This document shows positions 53,042 to 63,324 of a DNA stretch of 64,000 nucleotides, piece after piece (positions within the stretch are counted from its first letter, which is position 1; the number at the start of each line of letters is the position of its first letter). Position numbers and translations under genes: made by a program. Under the pieces are notes generated by a model. That model did not search any database and was not told where the DNA came from. It saw nothing but the letters and a program-made list of their open reading frames with translations. The DNA is from Rhodobacter sp. (GTDB lineage: Bacteria; Pseudomonadota; Alphaproteobacteria; Rhodobacterales; Rhodobacteraceae). The stretch is from NCBI GenBank assembly GCA_027489175.1, contig JAIYAE010000035.1:1-64000 (forward strand). Direction: 5' to 3'.

Positions 53042-54844
53042 TCAGAACTTGCGTTCCGCCGGGGCGATCTTCTTCAACGCGATCCCGCCCTCGGCCTCGG
53101 TCGTCAGCGGGTCCTTGTGCACCGGGCGATAGTCCAGCCGCACCTTTGCCCCGTCAACCCAAGCCAGGGAATGCTTGCGCCAATTGGCGTCATCCCGCGA
53201 AGGGTGGTCTTCATGCGCATGGGCGCCGCGGCTTTCGGTCCGGGCGTGGGCGCCATAAATCGTGGCCAAAGCGTTGGGCATCAGGTTGCCCAGTTCCAGC
53301 GTTTCCATCAGGTCGCTGTTCCAGATCAGCGACCGGTCGGTGACATGCAGGTCATCCATCTTGGCGGCAATCGCCGTCATCTTCTTCTCACCGGCGGCCA
53401 GCGTCTCCTCGGCCCGGAAAACGGCCGCATCGGCCTGCATGGTGCGCTGCATTTCCAGCCGCAGTTCCGCCGTCGGCACCGCACCCTTGGCATGGCGCAG
53501 GGCGTCAAAGCGTGACAGCGCGCGGTCAACCTCGGCCGTGTTCACGGGCGCGAGTGAGGCTTTGCGGTCCACCACCTCACCCGCGCGGATCGCGGCGGCG
53601 CGGCCAAAGACCACAAGGTCGATCAGGCTGTTCGACCCCAACCGGTTCGCGCCATGCACCGATGCACAGCCCGCCTCACCCACAGCCATCAGGCCGGGGA
53701 AGATGGCGTCGGGGTTGTCGGCGGTCGGGTTCAGCACCTCTCCCCAATAGTTCGTGGGGATGCCGCCCATGTTGTAATGCACCGTCGGCAACACCGGGAT
53801 CGGTTCCTTCAAGAGGTCCACGCCCGCGAAGATACGCGCGCTTTCGGTGATGCCAGGCAGGCGCAGCTCCAGCGTTTCCTTGGGCAGGTGCGACAGGTTC
53901 AGGTGGATGTGATCCGCATTTGCGCCCACGCCCCGGCCTTCGCGGATTTCCAGCGTCATGCAGCGGGACACATAATCACGCGGGGCCAGGTCCTTGTAAT
54001 GCGGCGCATACCGCTCCATGAACCGCTCACCGGCGGAGTTGGTCAGATACCCGCCCTCACCCCGCGCGCCTTCGGTGATCAGGCAGCCCGAGCCATAGAT
54101 GCCGGTCGGGTGGAACTGCACGAACTCCATGTCCTGCAGCGGCAGGCCAGCGCGGGCAACCATCCCGCCGCCGTCGCCGGTGCAGGTATGGGCGCTTGTC
54201 GCACTGAAATAGGCGCGGCCGTAGCCGCCTGTCGCCAAGACCACCATCTTGGCGTTGAAGACATGCATCGTGCCGTCGTCCAGCTTCCACGCGACCACGC
54301 CGGTGCAGGCACCATCCGTTATGACCAGATCCAGCGCGAAGTATTCGATGTAGAATTCTGCGTTGTTCTTCAGGCTTTGGCCGTAAAGCGTGTGCAGGAT
54401 CGCATGGCCCGTCCGGTCAGCCGCCGCACAGGTGCGCTGCACCGGGGGGCCTTCGCCAAACTCAGTCGTATGTCCGCCAAAGGGGCGCTGGTAAATCTTG
54501 CCCTCTTCGGTGCGGCTGAAGGGCACACCGTAGTGCTCCAGCTCATAAACCGCTTTCGGTGCCTCACGGGCGAGGTACTCCATCGCATCTGTATCGCCCA
54601 GCCAGTCCGACCCCTTGACGGTGTCGTACATATGCCACTGCCAGCTGTCCGGCCCCATGTTGCCAAGGCTGGCGGCGATGCCACCTTGCGCGGCCACGGT
54701 ATGGCTGCGGGTCGGGAAGACCTTGGTCACACAGGCCGTGCGCAGGCCCTGTTCGGCCATGCCAAGCGTCGCACGCAGGCCCGCGCCCCCGGCCCCAACG
54801 ACAACCACGTCATAGTCATGCACTTCATACGGATAGGCAGTCAT
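53042..54844 (-). CDS. sdhA: Succinate dehydrogenase flavoprotein subunit
   Basis: The 600-residue catalytic subunit of complex II oxidises succinate to fumarate. FAD motif [20 protein letters not shown]; the covalent-FAD histidine lies in [12 protein letters not shown]; active-site and FAD elements are [15 protein letters not shown] and [15 protein letters not shown]. The start ATG 54844 opens [14 protein letters not shown] longer frame into sdhD is an overlap artefact. It follows sdhD by 10 bases. Confidence 0.97.
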   Translation of the reverse strand: MTAYPYEVHDYDVVVVGAGGAGLRATLGMAEQGLRTACVTKVFPTRSHTVAAQGGIAASLGNMGPDSWQWHMYDTVKGSDWLGDTDAMEYLAREAPKAVYELEHYGVPFSRTEEGKIYQRPFGGHTTEFGEGPPVQRTCAAADRTGHAILHTLYGQSLKNNAEFYIEYFALDLVITDGACTGVVAWKLDDGTMHVFNAKMVVLATGGYGRAYFSATSAHTCTGDGGGMVARAGLPLQDMEFVQFHPTGIYGSGCLITEGARGEGGYLTNSAGERFMERYAPHYKDLAPRDYVSRCMTLEIREGRGVGANADHIHLNLSHLPKETLELRLPGITESARIFAGVDLLKEPIPVLPTVHYNMGGIPTNYWGEVLNPTADNPDAIFPGLMAVGEAGCASVHGANRLGSNSLIDLVVFGRAAAIRAGEVVDRKASLAPVNTAEVDRALSRFDALRHAKGAVPTAELRLEMQRTMQADAAVFRAEETLAAGEKKMTAIAAKMDDLHVTDRSLIWNSDLMETLELGNLMPNALATIYGAHARTESRGAHAHEDHPSRDDANWRKHSLAWVDGAKVRLDYRPVHKDPLTTEAEGGIALKKIAPAERKF

Positions 54845-54854
54845 CTTGTGTCCT

Positions 54855-55226
54855 TCAAAGTGCGATCCGGGCCAGCGCGAACAGGCCCGTTGCCGCAATA
54901 ACCGTCGCCAGCGCACCCGCGGCGATGACCAGCACCTTCCGCGTCGTGCCCTTGCTGTAATCCTCAAGCATCGTCGTCGCCCCCATCGCAAAATGCCGCA
55001 TGCCGACCACAAGGATCAGCGCGGTCACGATGGCCGGAAAGGGCCTGGCGAAGGTGTCCAGAACCACCTCACGCGGGGCACCCAGCGTGCTGCCGAAGAT
55101 GTAAAGCCAGACCGGCAAAAGGAAAGCGAGGCCGACGGAGGATACCGTCATCGCCCAGTGATGTTCGGCCCCGTGATGGGCGGCACCGCGACCCTCGGCG
55201 CGTTTGCGGGCGGTCAGATAGCGCAT
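54855..55226 (-). CDS. sdhD: Succinate dehydrogenase membrane anchor subunit
   Basis: The 123-residue membrane protein has three transmembrane segments (about residues 25-47, 64-83, 95-118). [18 protein letters not shown] carries a heme/quinone-side histidine, and [15 protein letters not shown] is the conserved SdhD element. It forms the membrane anchor with SdhC. The start is 8 bases after the sdhC stop. Confidence 0.92.
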   Translation of the reverse strand: MRYLTARKRAEGRGAAHHGAEHHWAMTVSSVGLAFLLPVWLYIFGSTLGAPREVVLDTFARPFPAIVTALILVVGMRHFAMGATTMLEDYSKGTTRKVLVIAAGALATVIAATGLFALARIAL

Positions 55227-55233
55227 GGAACCC

Positions 55234-55632
55234 TCACTGAACCAGAAGAATGGTGATCACGGTCAGGACGACCGATCCGATGATGCAGGCCCAGCCCAGC
55301 TTTTCCGCCGTCGCAATCTCAAGCCCGTGGCCCTGGTCATAGTAAAGGTGCCGCAGCCCGGCCAGGAAGTGATACCAGATCGCCCAGAGCGCCGCGGTGA
55401 ACACAAGGTCGCCAAACCAGCTGGTCACCACCGCATTCGCCACCGCGAAGTAGTTGTCAGAGGTTGCGGCCGCCAAAAGCCACCACACCGCCAGCGCCAC
55501 CGCGACGATCACCCCATTGCCGGTGATCCGCGTCAGGATGGAGGAGATCGAGGTCATCTGCGGCCGATAGATCTGCAGATGCGGCGAAAGGGGTCGGTTG
55601 ATGGTCTGCGGCGTCCGCTTGGCATCTGCCAT
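55234..55632 (-). CDS. sdhC: Succinate dehydrogenase cytochrome b556 subunit
   Basis: The 132-residue protein opens with RPLSPHLQIYRPQMTSISSILTRITG (given in part), the SdhC signature. It has three membrane helices and the heme-ligand histidine motif HFLAGLRHLYYDQG. It forms the quinone-reducing anchor with SdhD. It is the first gene of the sdh operon; about 190 bases separate it from mch upstream. Confidence 0.95.
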   Translation of the reverse strand: MADAKRTPQTINRPLSPHLQIYRPQMTSISSILTRITGNGVIVAVALAVWWLLAAATSDNYFAVANAVVTSWFGDLVFTAALWAIWYHFLAGLRHLYYDQGHGLEIATAEKLGWACIIGSVVLTVITILLVQ

Positions 55633-55771
55633 GGTCGGTCCTCACGTCTGGCGGCGCTGGGGTCAGCGTCAGGCTGTCGTTGCCCCCTGAATAACGCGGA
55701 TTTCGCCAGTGTCACGCACTTCAATGCCGCACCTGCGCAATGTTTCCGCTATCGGCGCAAGTATTTCGGCT

Positions 55772-55804
55772 TTGTGATCACGGATTTTCAAACTGTGATC
55801 ACAA
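55772..55804. promoter_or_regulatory. Paired palindromic site upstream of sdhC
   Basis: The palindrome GTGATCAC occurs at 55774-55781 and again at 55795-55802, 21 bases apart (two helical turns). The pair sits inside a perfect inverted repeat TTGTGATCAC/GTGATCACAA (55772-55781, 55795-55804). It lies 140-170 bases upstream of the sdhC start and 20 bases after mch. It looks like a site for two dimers of a regulator. Confidence 0.5.
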
Positions 55805-55823
55805 GATTTCCATGCCGCAGGAC

Positions 55824-56846
55824 TCACATCGGAATCAGCGCCCAGTAATCCAGGTCCAGCAGCACCTCGGGCAGGTATTTCCCATCCGCCCCGCGCAACT
55901 GCCCCGCCGCACCCTTCGTCGCCACCAGCCGCAAGCGCAGCGCGCCCACCCCTGGCGCCCCTGTCTCGGCCCGGTCCAGCACCTCGGTCCAGGCCCGCAC
56001 GGTATCGCCCGCGAAACAGGGGTTGGCATGCGCGCCCGCGTTCAGGCCCACCAGGAACTGCGCATTGGCCAAGCCATTGAAACTCAACGCCCGGGCCAGG
56101 CTGATCACATGCCCGCCATAGATCAGCCGCCGCCCATCCTCACGCTGGCTGACGTCGAAATGGACCTTCGAGGTGTTCTGCCACAGCCGCGTCGCCAGCA
56201 TATGCTCGGCCTCTTCGACGGTCACCGCATCGACGTGGTCGATCACCTCGCCCACCGCATAATCGCCCCAGCGGTGCCGTTCCCCGGCAAGCGTGACGTC
56301 ATACCCCGTGAAATCCAGCCCCTCCGGCACGACCAGCGCGCTGGGGTCAACCGCAGGCGCCAGTACCGGCACCACGGCCTCGACCACCACCTCCCGCCGC
56401 CGCTTCTTCACCATCACCCAGCGCACGAACTCCAGCACCACCGTCCCATGCTGGTTCAGGCCCTGCGTCCGCACCCAGACCACCCCCGTCGCGCCCGAAG
56501 AGGTTTCCTTCAGCCCGATCACAGTGGACTCCGACCGCAGCGTATCGCCCGGCCAGACCGGCGCCAGCCACCGCCCTTCGGCATAGCCAAGGTTCGCCAC
56601 CGCGTTCAGGCTGATATCCGGCACCGTCTTGCCAAAGATCGTATGGAACGCGATCAGGTCATCCAGCGGGCTGGCGGCCAACCCCACGCTCCGCGCGAAG
56701 TCGTCCGAGGAATGGACCGCCCCCCGCGCCGGATACAGCGCATGGTACAGCGCCCGCTCCCCCTGCCCCACGGTGCGCGGCACGGCGTGGGTAATCACCT
56801 CACCCACGCGGTAATCCTCAAAGAAGCGCCCCGGATTGGTCTTCAT
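55824..56846 (-). CDS. mch: Mesaconyl-CoA hydratase (MaoC-like)
   Basis: The 340-residue protein has two MaoC/hot-dog half-domains: residues about 5-150 with YRVGEVITHAVPRTVGQGER and 190-330 with WGDYAVGEVIDHVDAVTVEEAEH. The hydratase motif TSKVHFDVSQREDGRRLIYGGH is given in part. It hydrates mesaconyl-C1-CoA to beta-methylmalyl-CoA in the ethylmalonyl-CoA pathway. Length and neighbourhood (mcl2, nnrU, DUF1737, sdh) fit R. sphaeroides mch. It overlaps the DUF1737 gene by 4 bases. Confidence 0.93.
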   Translation of the reverse strand: MKTNPGRFFEDYRVGEVITHAVPRTVGQGERALYHALYPARGAVHSSDDFARSVGLAASPLDDLIAFHTIFGKTVPDISLNAVANLGYAEGRWLAPVWPGDTLRSESTVIGLKETSSGATGVVWVRTQGLNQHGTVVLEFVRWVMVKKRRREVVVEAVVPVLAPAVDPSALVVPEGLDFTGYDVTLAGERHRWGDYAVGEVIDHVDAVTVEEAEHMLATRLWQNTSKVHFDVSQREDGRRLIYGGHVISLARALSFNGLANAQFLVGLNAGAHANPCFAGDTVRAWTEVLDRAETGAPGVGALRLRLVATKGAAGQLRGADGKYLPEVLLDLDYWALIPM

Positions 56847-57046
56847 TGCTCGCCCAGCTTCAGGTCGGGGGAATAGTCGCCCGGAACCTCCTTCACCACT
56901 GCCTGCCCACAGCGCATCACGCCATTGGCCGCGTCAAAGGCATAGGTGGGAGACCCGTGCAATTCCCACCCCTTGTTCAACGCCGCTGAAACCTTGTGAC
57001 AAAAGGCCGGCGTGTCATCCCCGCTCAGAAACCGATAAAGCCGCAT
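56843..57046 (-). CDS. DUF1737 domain protein
   Basis: The 67-residue protein opens MRLYRFLSGDDTPAFCHKVSA and continues KGWELHGSPTYAFDA, the DUF1737 pattern. Small cytoplasmic protein of unknown function. It overlaps mch by 4 bases, a linkage I recall for other Rhodobacteraceae, which suggests a role connected to the ethylmalonyl-CoA genes. Confidence 0.85.
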   Translation of the reverse strand: MRLYRFLSGDDTPAFCHKVSAALNKGWELHGSPTYAFDAANGVMRCGQAVVKEVPGDYSPDLKLGEQ

Positions 57047-57099
57047 GTCTTCGACACCTCACAGACGCAGACAATTCGACTAAAATTGTCTTTCTCTTC

Positions 57100-57177
57100 G
57101 CAAAATATCCCACGGGGTAGCCCATGGGTTTCGCCATTGGTTCAAGAAACCAATGGGCTGGGGGGTGTGAAACCCCC
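57100..57177. repeat. G-rich hairpin repeat, divergent copy C
   Basis: GCAAAATATCC followed by CACGGGG (57100-57117) resembles the conserved box of copies A and B. It is followed by the stems CCATTGGTT (57134-57142)/AACCAATGG (57148-57156) and GGGGGT (57161-57166)/ACCCCC (57172-57177). It lies between nnrU and DUF1737 and may terminate or punctuate transcription. Confidence 0.45.
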
Positions 57178-57187
57178 GCTTCCGCCC

Positions 57188-57733
57188 TCAGCCCCAAGGG
57201 CGCACCCCCAGCCAGGTGTGGATCATCCCCACCAACCCCATGACGACCACCGCCCCCACGATCGCGCCAATCTCCTTGCCGATCGGTGCGGGCGCAGGTC
57301 TGGTCCAGTTTGGCTCAGCCCGGTTGATCAGGATCACCTCCACCACCGCCCAGGCGAGGATACCGCCGAACAGCACCACGCTCGCCAGATCGCCATTCAC
57401 CAGCAGATGCGCCACGGCCCAGGTCTTCACCGCCGTCAGTTGCGGATGCCGGATGATGCCGGTGATCCGGGTCTTCATGCCGCTCGCGGCATAAAGGTAA
57501 AACGCCAGCAACATCAGCAGGTTGTTCACATGCGTCAGGAACGCCGGCGGATACCACAGATCGGGCGAGGTGTTGCCGCGGTAGCCGATCACCATCAGCA
57601 CCACCCCTGCCAGCACGCCGACCGTGACCAGCCCCTTGCCCGCATCCCCCATCGCGGCGCGGCGCGCAGGCGCCAGCCGTTTGAAGAGATGCGCGCCCCA
57701 CCACAGGGCCAGTCCCACCACGATCCATGTCAT
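57188..57733 (-). CDS. NnrU family membrane protein
   Basis: The 181-residue protein has five or six hydrophobic segments from residue 2 onward and the NnrU-like motifs GMKTRITGIIRHPQLTAVKTW (in part), HLLVNGDLASVVLFGG and EVILINRAEPNW. NnrU was named from denitrification clusters, but this family is widespread without nitrite reductase; no denitrification gene is nearby. The start at ATG 57733 opens MTWIVVGLALWWGAHL. It lies 35 bases after mcl2 in reading order. Confidence 0.87.
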   Translation of the reverse strand: MTWIVVGLALWWGAHLFKRLAPARRAAMGDAGKGLVTVGVLAGVVLMVIGYRGNTSPDLWYPPAFLTHVNNLLMLLAFYLYAASGMKTRITGIIRHPQLTAVKTWAVAHLLVNGDLASVVLFGGILAWAVVEVILINRAEPNWTRPAPAPIGKEIGAIVGAVVVMGLVGMIHTWLGVRPWG

Positions 57734-57768
57734 TGCCGCCTCCAGATGTTTCGGTGGCCACCCTGCCG

Positions 57769-58614
57769 TCAAACGGCCAGCGCTGCAATCGCCTCGGCCC
57801 GGGCAAGGATGGTGGCGGCATTGGCCACATGCATGTTCTCGACGATCCGGCCGTCCATCACCGCCACGCCCTGCCCCTCGGCGCGGGCGGCGCGGTAGGC
57901 CTCGATCATCCGGCGGGCAAGGGTGACTTCCTCGTCACTTGGCGCGAAAACCTCATTGGCGATGGCAAGTTGCGCGGGGTGGATCAGAGTCTTGCCGTCA
58001 AAGCCCATGTCGCGGCCCTGTTCGCATTCCGCGCGCAGGCCAGCGTCATCCTTGAACGCGTTGTAGACCCCATCCACGATCACTTTCCCCGCCGCCCGCG
58101 CCGCCAGCAGGCAGGCACCCAGCCCGGCCAGCAGCGGCAAACGGTCCGCGCGGAACCGCGCGCCAAGTTCCTTGGCGAGGTCGTTGGTGCCCATCACCAT
58201 CCCCTCCAGCCGGGGGTGTGCTGCGATGGCGCCCGCGTTCAGACACCCTTGAGCAGTTTCCAGCATGGCCCAGATCGGCTTTGCCGTCAGCGCGGCCACC
58301 GCGTCCAGATCGGCGGGCGCGTTCACCTTGGGGACCAGCAGCACTTCCACCCCCGGATGGCCGCCGAACACTTCAAGGTCTGCAGCACCCCAGGGCGTCT
58401 CAAGCCCGTTGACCCGCACGATCCGCAGCCGCGCGCCAAAGTCCTGCAGCCGCAACTCCTCGGCCAGAAGGGCGCGCGCGCGTTCCTTTTCCTCGGGCGA
58501 CACCGCGTCCTCAAGGTCGAAGATGATCGCATCCGTCGGCAGATCGCGCGCCTTCTCCAGCGCCCGTTCCTTGGACGCGGGGATATACAGAACCGAACGG
58601 ACAGGACGGGCCAC
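57769..58614 (-). CDS. mcl2: (3S)-malyl-CoA thioesterase (CitE/HpcH family)
   Basis: The 281-residue TIM-barrel protein of the citrate-lyase beta/HpcH family has SVLYIPASKERALEKA, the metal/substrate region IIFDLEDAVSPEEKERAR, VRVNGLETPWG, WAMLETAQGCLNAGAIA and GFDGKTLIHPAQL. In R. sphaeroides the paralogue at this locus (Mcl2) hydrolyses (3S)-malyl-CoA to malate and CoA. The position next to nnrU/DUF1737/mch supports that over malyl-CoA lyase or citrate lyase. A true lyase paralogue (mcl1) would be elsewhere. Confidence 0.85.
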   Translation of the reverse strand: MARPVRSVLYIPASKERALEKARDLPTDAIIFDLEDAVSPEEKERARALLAEELRLQDFGARLRIVRVNGLETPWGAADLEVFGGHPGVEVLLVPKVNAPADLDAVAALTAKPIWAMLETAQGCLNAGAIAAHPRLEGMVMGTNDLAKELGARFRADRLPLLAGLGACLLAARAAGKVIVDGVYNAFKDDAGLRAECEQGRDMGFDGKTLIHPAQLAIANEVFAPSDEEVTLARRMIEAYRAARAEGQGVAVMDGRIVENMHVANAATILARAEAIAALAV

Positions 58615-58805
58615 GACTCACCTCCGGGTAATATTCTTGCGCTTGAAAGCACGGTTGGGACATAAACCGCAAGCCCAATCTTGCCGCGCCGCAGCAAAAG
58701 GCCCGATCTGCCGTGCCGCCGCCCGGCCCGTTAACCCGAATGCAGCCCCTGCCCGGCAGCCTTGGCCCCATCCGACACGGGTCCAGACACGGAAAGGCAC
58801 GCCTC

Positions 58806-59129
58806 ATGAACCCTTCGCTCTCCAGAAAGCTCTTCGCGCTCTCCTTCGGTTTCGGCGCGGTTATCCTGGCCACCCAGATGGCCGAGGCCCAGGCCCAATG
58901 CGCCCCGCGCGAAGAGATGACCGCCCACCTTGCCGACCGCTACGGCGAAACCCGCCGCGCCATGGGCATCGCCGGCACCGATGCGGTGATGGAGCTTTAT
59001 GCCTCCGACACCACCGGCACCTGGACCATCACCATCACCCTGGCAGATGGGCAGATGTGCATGATGGCCTCTGGTCAGGGGTTTGAGGCGATGGCCGACC
59101 CGCTGCCCGCCAAGGGCGAAAAGATCTGA
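58806..59129 (+). CDS. Exported protein of unknown function, 107 aa
   Basis: The protein has a signal peptide (MNPSLSRKLFALSFGFGAVILATQMAEAQA given in part; cleavage near residue 29). The short mature part is rich in Ala/Met, with CAPREEMTAHLADRYGETR and TWTITITLADGQMC, resembling small periplasmic proteins common in Rhodobacteraceae. The start at 58806 has GAAAGG upstream. The 3' end overlaps the convergent Ada-like gene by 55 bases, which is unusually long. Confidence 0.7.
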   Translation: MNPSLSRKLFALSFGFGAVILATQMAEAQAQCAPREEMTAHLADRYGETRRAMGIAGTDAVMELYASDTTGTWTITITLADGQMCMMASGQGFEAMADPLPAKGEKI

Positions 59130-59359
59130 GCTTCCGCTTGCCACCCCCCCGGGTGGCAGCGCTTGCAGGCCCGGAACCCAGCGGCCACGCAGGCCTCGAC
59201 CGAGGGTTCGAACCGGCAATTCTCGCGCTTCGGCTTTCGGGCGGGGCAGGTCAGCCGGCAGAAGATCCCGGTTGAGGTGACGCAGACCAAGGCCACCCCG
59301 GCCAAGGCTGCGTCCCGCTCCAGCAGCGCCGCGTAAAGCCTGTCCTCATCCAGAAGCAT
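59075..59359 (-). CDS. Stand-alone Ada-type metal-binding domain (truncated regulator?)
   Basis: The 94-residue protein consists of the Ada N-terminal zinc domain: LYAALLERDAALAG, VTSTGIFCRLTCPARKP with the first two cysteines, ENCRFE, and GFRACKRCHPGG with the last two. In Ada/AdaA this domain takes a methyl group from DNA phosphotriesters and is followed by an AraC-type HTH. Here the frame ends about 20 residues after the last Cys pair, with no HTH or methyltransferase domain. Either a genuine short protein or a remnant; start ATG 59359 chosen at the domain edge. Confidence 0.65.
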   Translation of the reverse strand: MLLDEDRLYAALLERDAALAGVALVCVTSTGIFCRLTCPARKPKRENCRFEPSVEACVAAGFRACKRCHPGGWQAEAQIFSPLAGSGSAIASNP

Positions 59360-59488
59360 CGCGCACCCCTCCGCTGCAAATCGCCCGGCCCTTGTCACCC
59401 CGAAGTGGAGGAGTAGGGACCCTCACAAACCCTACCACACCCCGCCGGGGCGCCCAGCCCCACCCCCGGCGAATGCGCAAGCTTCGGG

Positions 59489-61355
<1,867 letters not shown>

Positions 61356-61379
61356 CCCCAGTTCGGCTTTCCGGCCTTG

Positions 61380-61405
61380 AATGCGCAGCCCCGGCTGCGC
61401 ATTTT
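61380..61405 (+). terminator. Intrinsic terminator after mdh
   Basis: AATGCGCAGC (61380-61389) pairs perfectly with GCTGCGCATT (61394-61403) around the loop CCCG, followed by TTTT. It begins 25 bases after the mdh stop and ends before the next start. Confidence 0.7.
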
Positions 61406-61437
61406 CCATGTCAGCCCCTGCAGAAAGGCCCATGCCG

Positions 61438-62646
61438 ATGAAAGCCGCTCTGATTGCCCTCTTGGCGCTCGCCACTCCGGCCGCAGCCCAGACCTTGTCG
61501 GCCGAGATTGGCGCGAACGGGATCGCCCCCACTCTCGCCCGGCTGAAAGCGCAGCCCGAACCCGCGCTTGAAGATATCTTCGCCATCGGTGGCCTGCATT
61601 TCCTGGGTGCAGTGGAACGTGCCCTGCAACTGCAATGGCGCACCGGGGCGGATCAGGTCACCGGCAACGCGGGCGACAGCCTGGGTTTGCCATTCCTGCG
61701 CCTGCCGGTCCCGCCGAACCCGGCACCGGAACCGTTCAGCGGGGCACTCATCACCCAGCTTTTTGCCGACATCGACGCTGACATGACCGCCGCCCGCGCG
61801 GCCCTTGCCACCCTCCCCGCGGGTGAAGAGTTCGGGATGGAGCTGACCTTCGCCGACCTCTGGTTCGACGTGAACCTGAACGGCGCGCGTGAGGCGGAAG
61901 AGGATGCGCTGGCCATCCTTGGCCCCCAGCTTCTGGGCTGGCAATGGCAGGACCCCGATCCCGCCGCCCCACCCCTGACCATCCGCTTTGATGCCGCCGA
62001 TGCCGCCTGGCTGACGGCCTACACCCATGTCCTGTCCGGCGTGGCGAACACCGTTCTCACCTATGATCCCGCCGCCAGCATCGACCGGGTGATCGCCGCC
62101 CGCGCTGCCCTCAAGGTCGCGCAACCCAATCCTGACGATTACAGCTTCGACGCCTCCTTTGGGCAATTCCTCGATGCCTTCGCCATGCTGGAAGGGGCGG
62201 TGAACCAGACCCCCGACGCCGCCCGCGCCAAAGCCGCGAAAGAGCATTTCCTGGCCATGATCGCCGAGAACCGCCGCTTCTGGTCCCTTGTCGCGGCCGA
62301 GACGGACAATGACCGCGAATGGGTGCCGAACGATAGCCAGACCTCCGCCCTCGGGATCGTCCTGCCCCCCGGCACTGGCGACACCTGGCTGGGTGTGCTG
62401 GCCGATGGTGAGGCGCTCTTGCAGGGCCGCATCCTGATCCCCTACTGGCGCGGCCCGACCGGCCAGGGCATCAACCTCGGCAAGATGTTCGACGCCCCCG
62501 CCCCGATCTCGATCACCGGCTGGGTCCAGGGCTGGGCCGCGGTGCCCTATCTGGAACAAGGCCCGGTCATCAACGACACCAGCCTGCGCCAGTTTGAGGC
62601 CCTGATGGGCGGCAATGCCGGGTTGATGATGGTCTTCCTGAACTGA
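61438..62646 (+). CDS. Exported protein of unknown function, 402 aa
   Basis: The start MKAALIALLALATPAAAQ is a clear signal peptide. The mature part is largely helical with no recognised motif; it contains one short calcium-loop-like stretch (DVNLNGAREAEED) and scattered Trp/Asp-rich segments such as DNDREWVPNDSQTSALG. I chose ATG 61438, with AAAGG 9 bases upstream; ATG 61432 has only 3 bases of spacing. It follows mdh after an intrinsic terminator, so it probably has its own promoter. Periplasmic, function unknown. Confidence 0.7.
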   Translation: MKAALIALLALATPAAAQTLSAEIGANGIAPTLARLKAQPEPALEDIFAIGGLHFLGAVERALQLQWRTGADQVTGNAGDSLGLPFLRLPVPPNPAPEPFSGALITQLFADIDADMTAARAALATLPAGEEFGMELTFADLWFDVNLNGAREAEEDALAILGPQLLGWQWQDPDPAAPPLTIRFDAADAAWLTAYTHVLSGVANTVLTYDPAASIDRVIAARAALKVAQPNPDDYSFDASFGQFLDAFAMLEGAVNQTPDAARAKAAKEHFLAMIAENRRFWSLVAAETDNDREWVPNDSQTSALGIVLPPGTGDTWLGVLADGEALLQGRILIPYWRGPTGQGINLGKMFDAPAPISITGWVQGWAAVPYLEQGPVINDTSLRQFEALMGGNAGLMMVFLN

Positions 62647-63135
62647 CACTTCCGGGCGTCGCCCGCCCGGCCCCGATCCCCAGACAACACCCGCCCCGCG
62701 CTGGGCCAGCCAATGCCTGTTCCAAGCCTACGCCCGGCCCCCATTGACTGACGGGACCAGCCCTGCGCCGGACCAGCCCGCACGCGGCCCCATCAACTTA
62801 CAACACTGGCCCAGCGCCGGGGCCAGCCCACTTCTGTCCCCCGCCGTCCCTCTTTGCCCTGCCCTCTCCCTTGCTCGTTTGAAAAACACCCCGGGCGCGC
62901 GGGGGCTCGCCCCCGCTTCCACATGCGGCCACAGGCACGCCCATTCCCAAGACCATCCACCGGGTCCACCCTGACCAAACCCTTAACACTTCCCTAAACT
63001 CCACGCCCAACCCATTGAAATCGCTTGATCGACCCCCATGTCCCTGCCCGGGACATGTCACGCAATGGCCCGCACCCCCTTGCCCTCACCCCCCAAATCC
63101 GGCATGCCATCCCATCCCATGCACTGGAGACCCCC
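62647..63135. other. Gene-free stretch with GC-rich short repeats and a hairpin
   Basis: No credible reading frame in these 489 bases. Three imperfect copies of a word like GCGCCGGNCCAGCCC lie near 62699, 62765 and 62814. A stem GCGGGGG (62899-62905)/CCCCCGC (62910-62916) with loop CTCG resembles the stems of the dispersed repeat seen at 35138 and 40228. The last 120 bases before the next start are AC-rich with no clear promoter. Confidence 0.5.
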
Positions 63136-63324
63136 ATGGACTACTCCAAATCCGGCAACCCCAAAGGGTTCCGCCACAATCCCCGCGGCCCCGACCACGC
63201 CCAGAAGGGCGGGCCGAAGTCCGTCTCCCCGCCCCGCGAAACCAAAGCCGAGCTTCTGGCCCGGATGAAGGCCGCCGCTTCGGCCCCGGCCCAGAAGGCC
63301 GCGCCCAAGGACCCCAAGCCATAA
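63136..63324 (+). CDS. Small basic protein, 62 aa
   Basis: The protein opens MDYSKSGNPKGFRHNPRGPD and is rich in Lys, Gly and Pro, with a short helix ETKAELLARMKAAASA before a disordered tail. The start at 63136 follows GGAG 7 bases upstream. It ends right at the start of the methyltransferase coding region. The composition suggests an RNA- or DNA-associated disordered protein, but I recognise no family. Confidence 0.6.
   Translation: MDYSKSGNPKGFRHNPRGPDHAQKGGPKSVSPPRETKAELLARMKAAASAPAQKAAPKDPKP

Noticed and set aside
57188-57733. NnrU as evidence of denitrification
   Set aside because: No nitrite or nitric oxide reductase gene in the window; NnrU-like proteins occur widely in non-denitrifiers.
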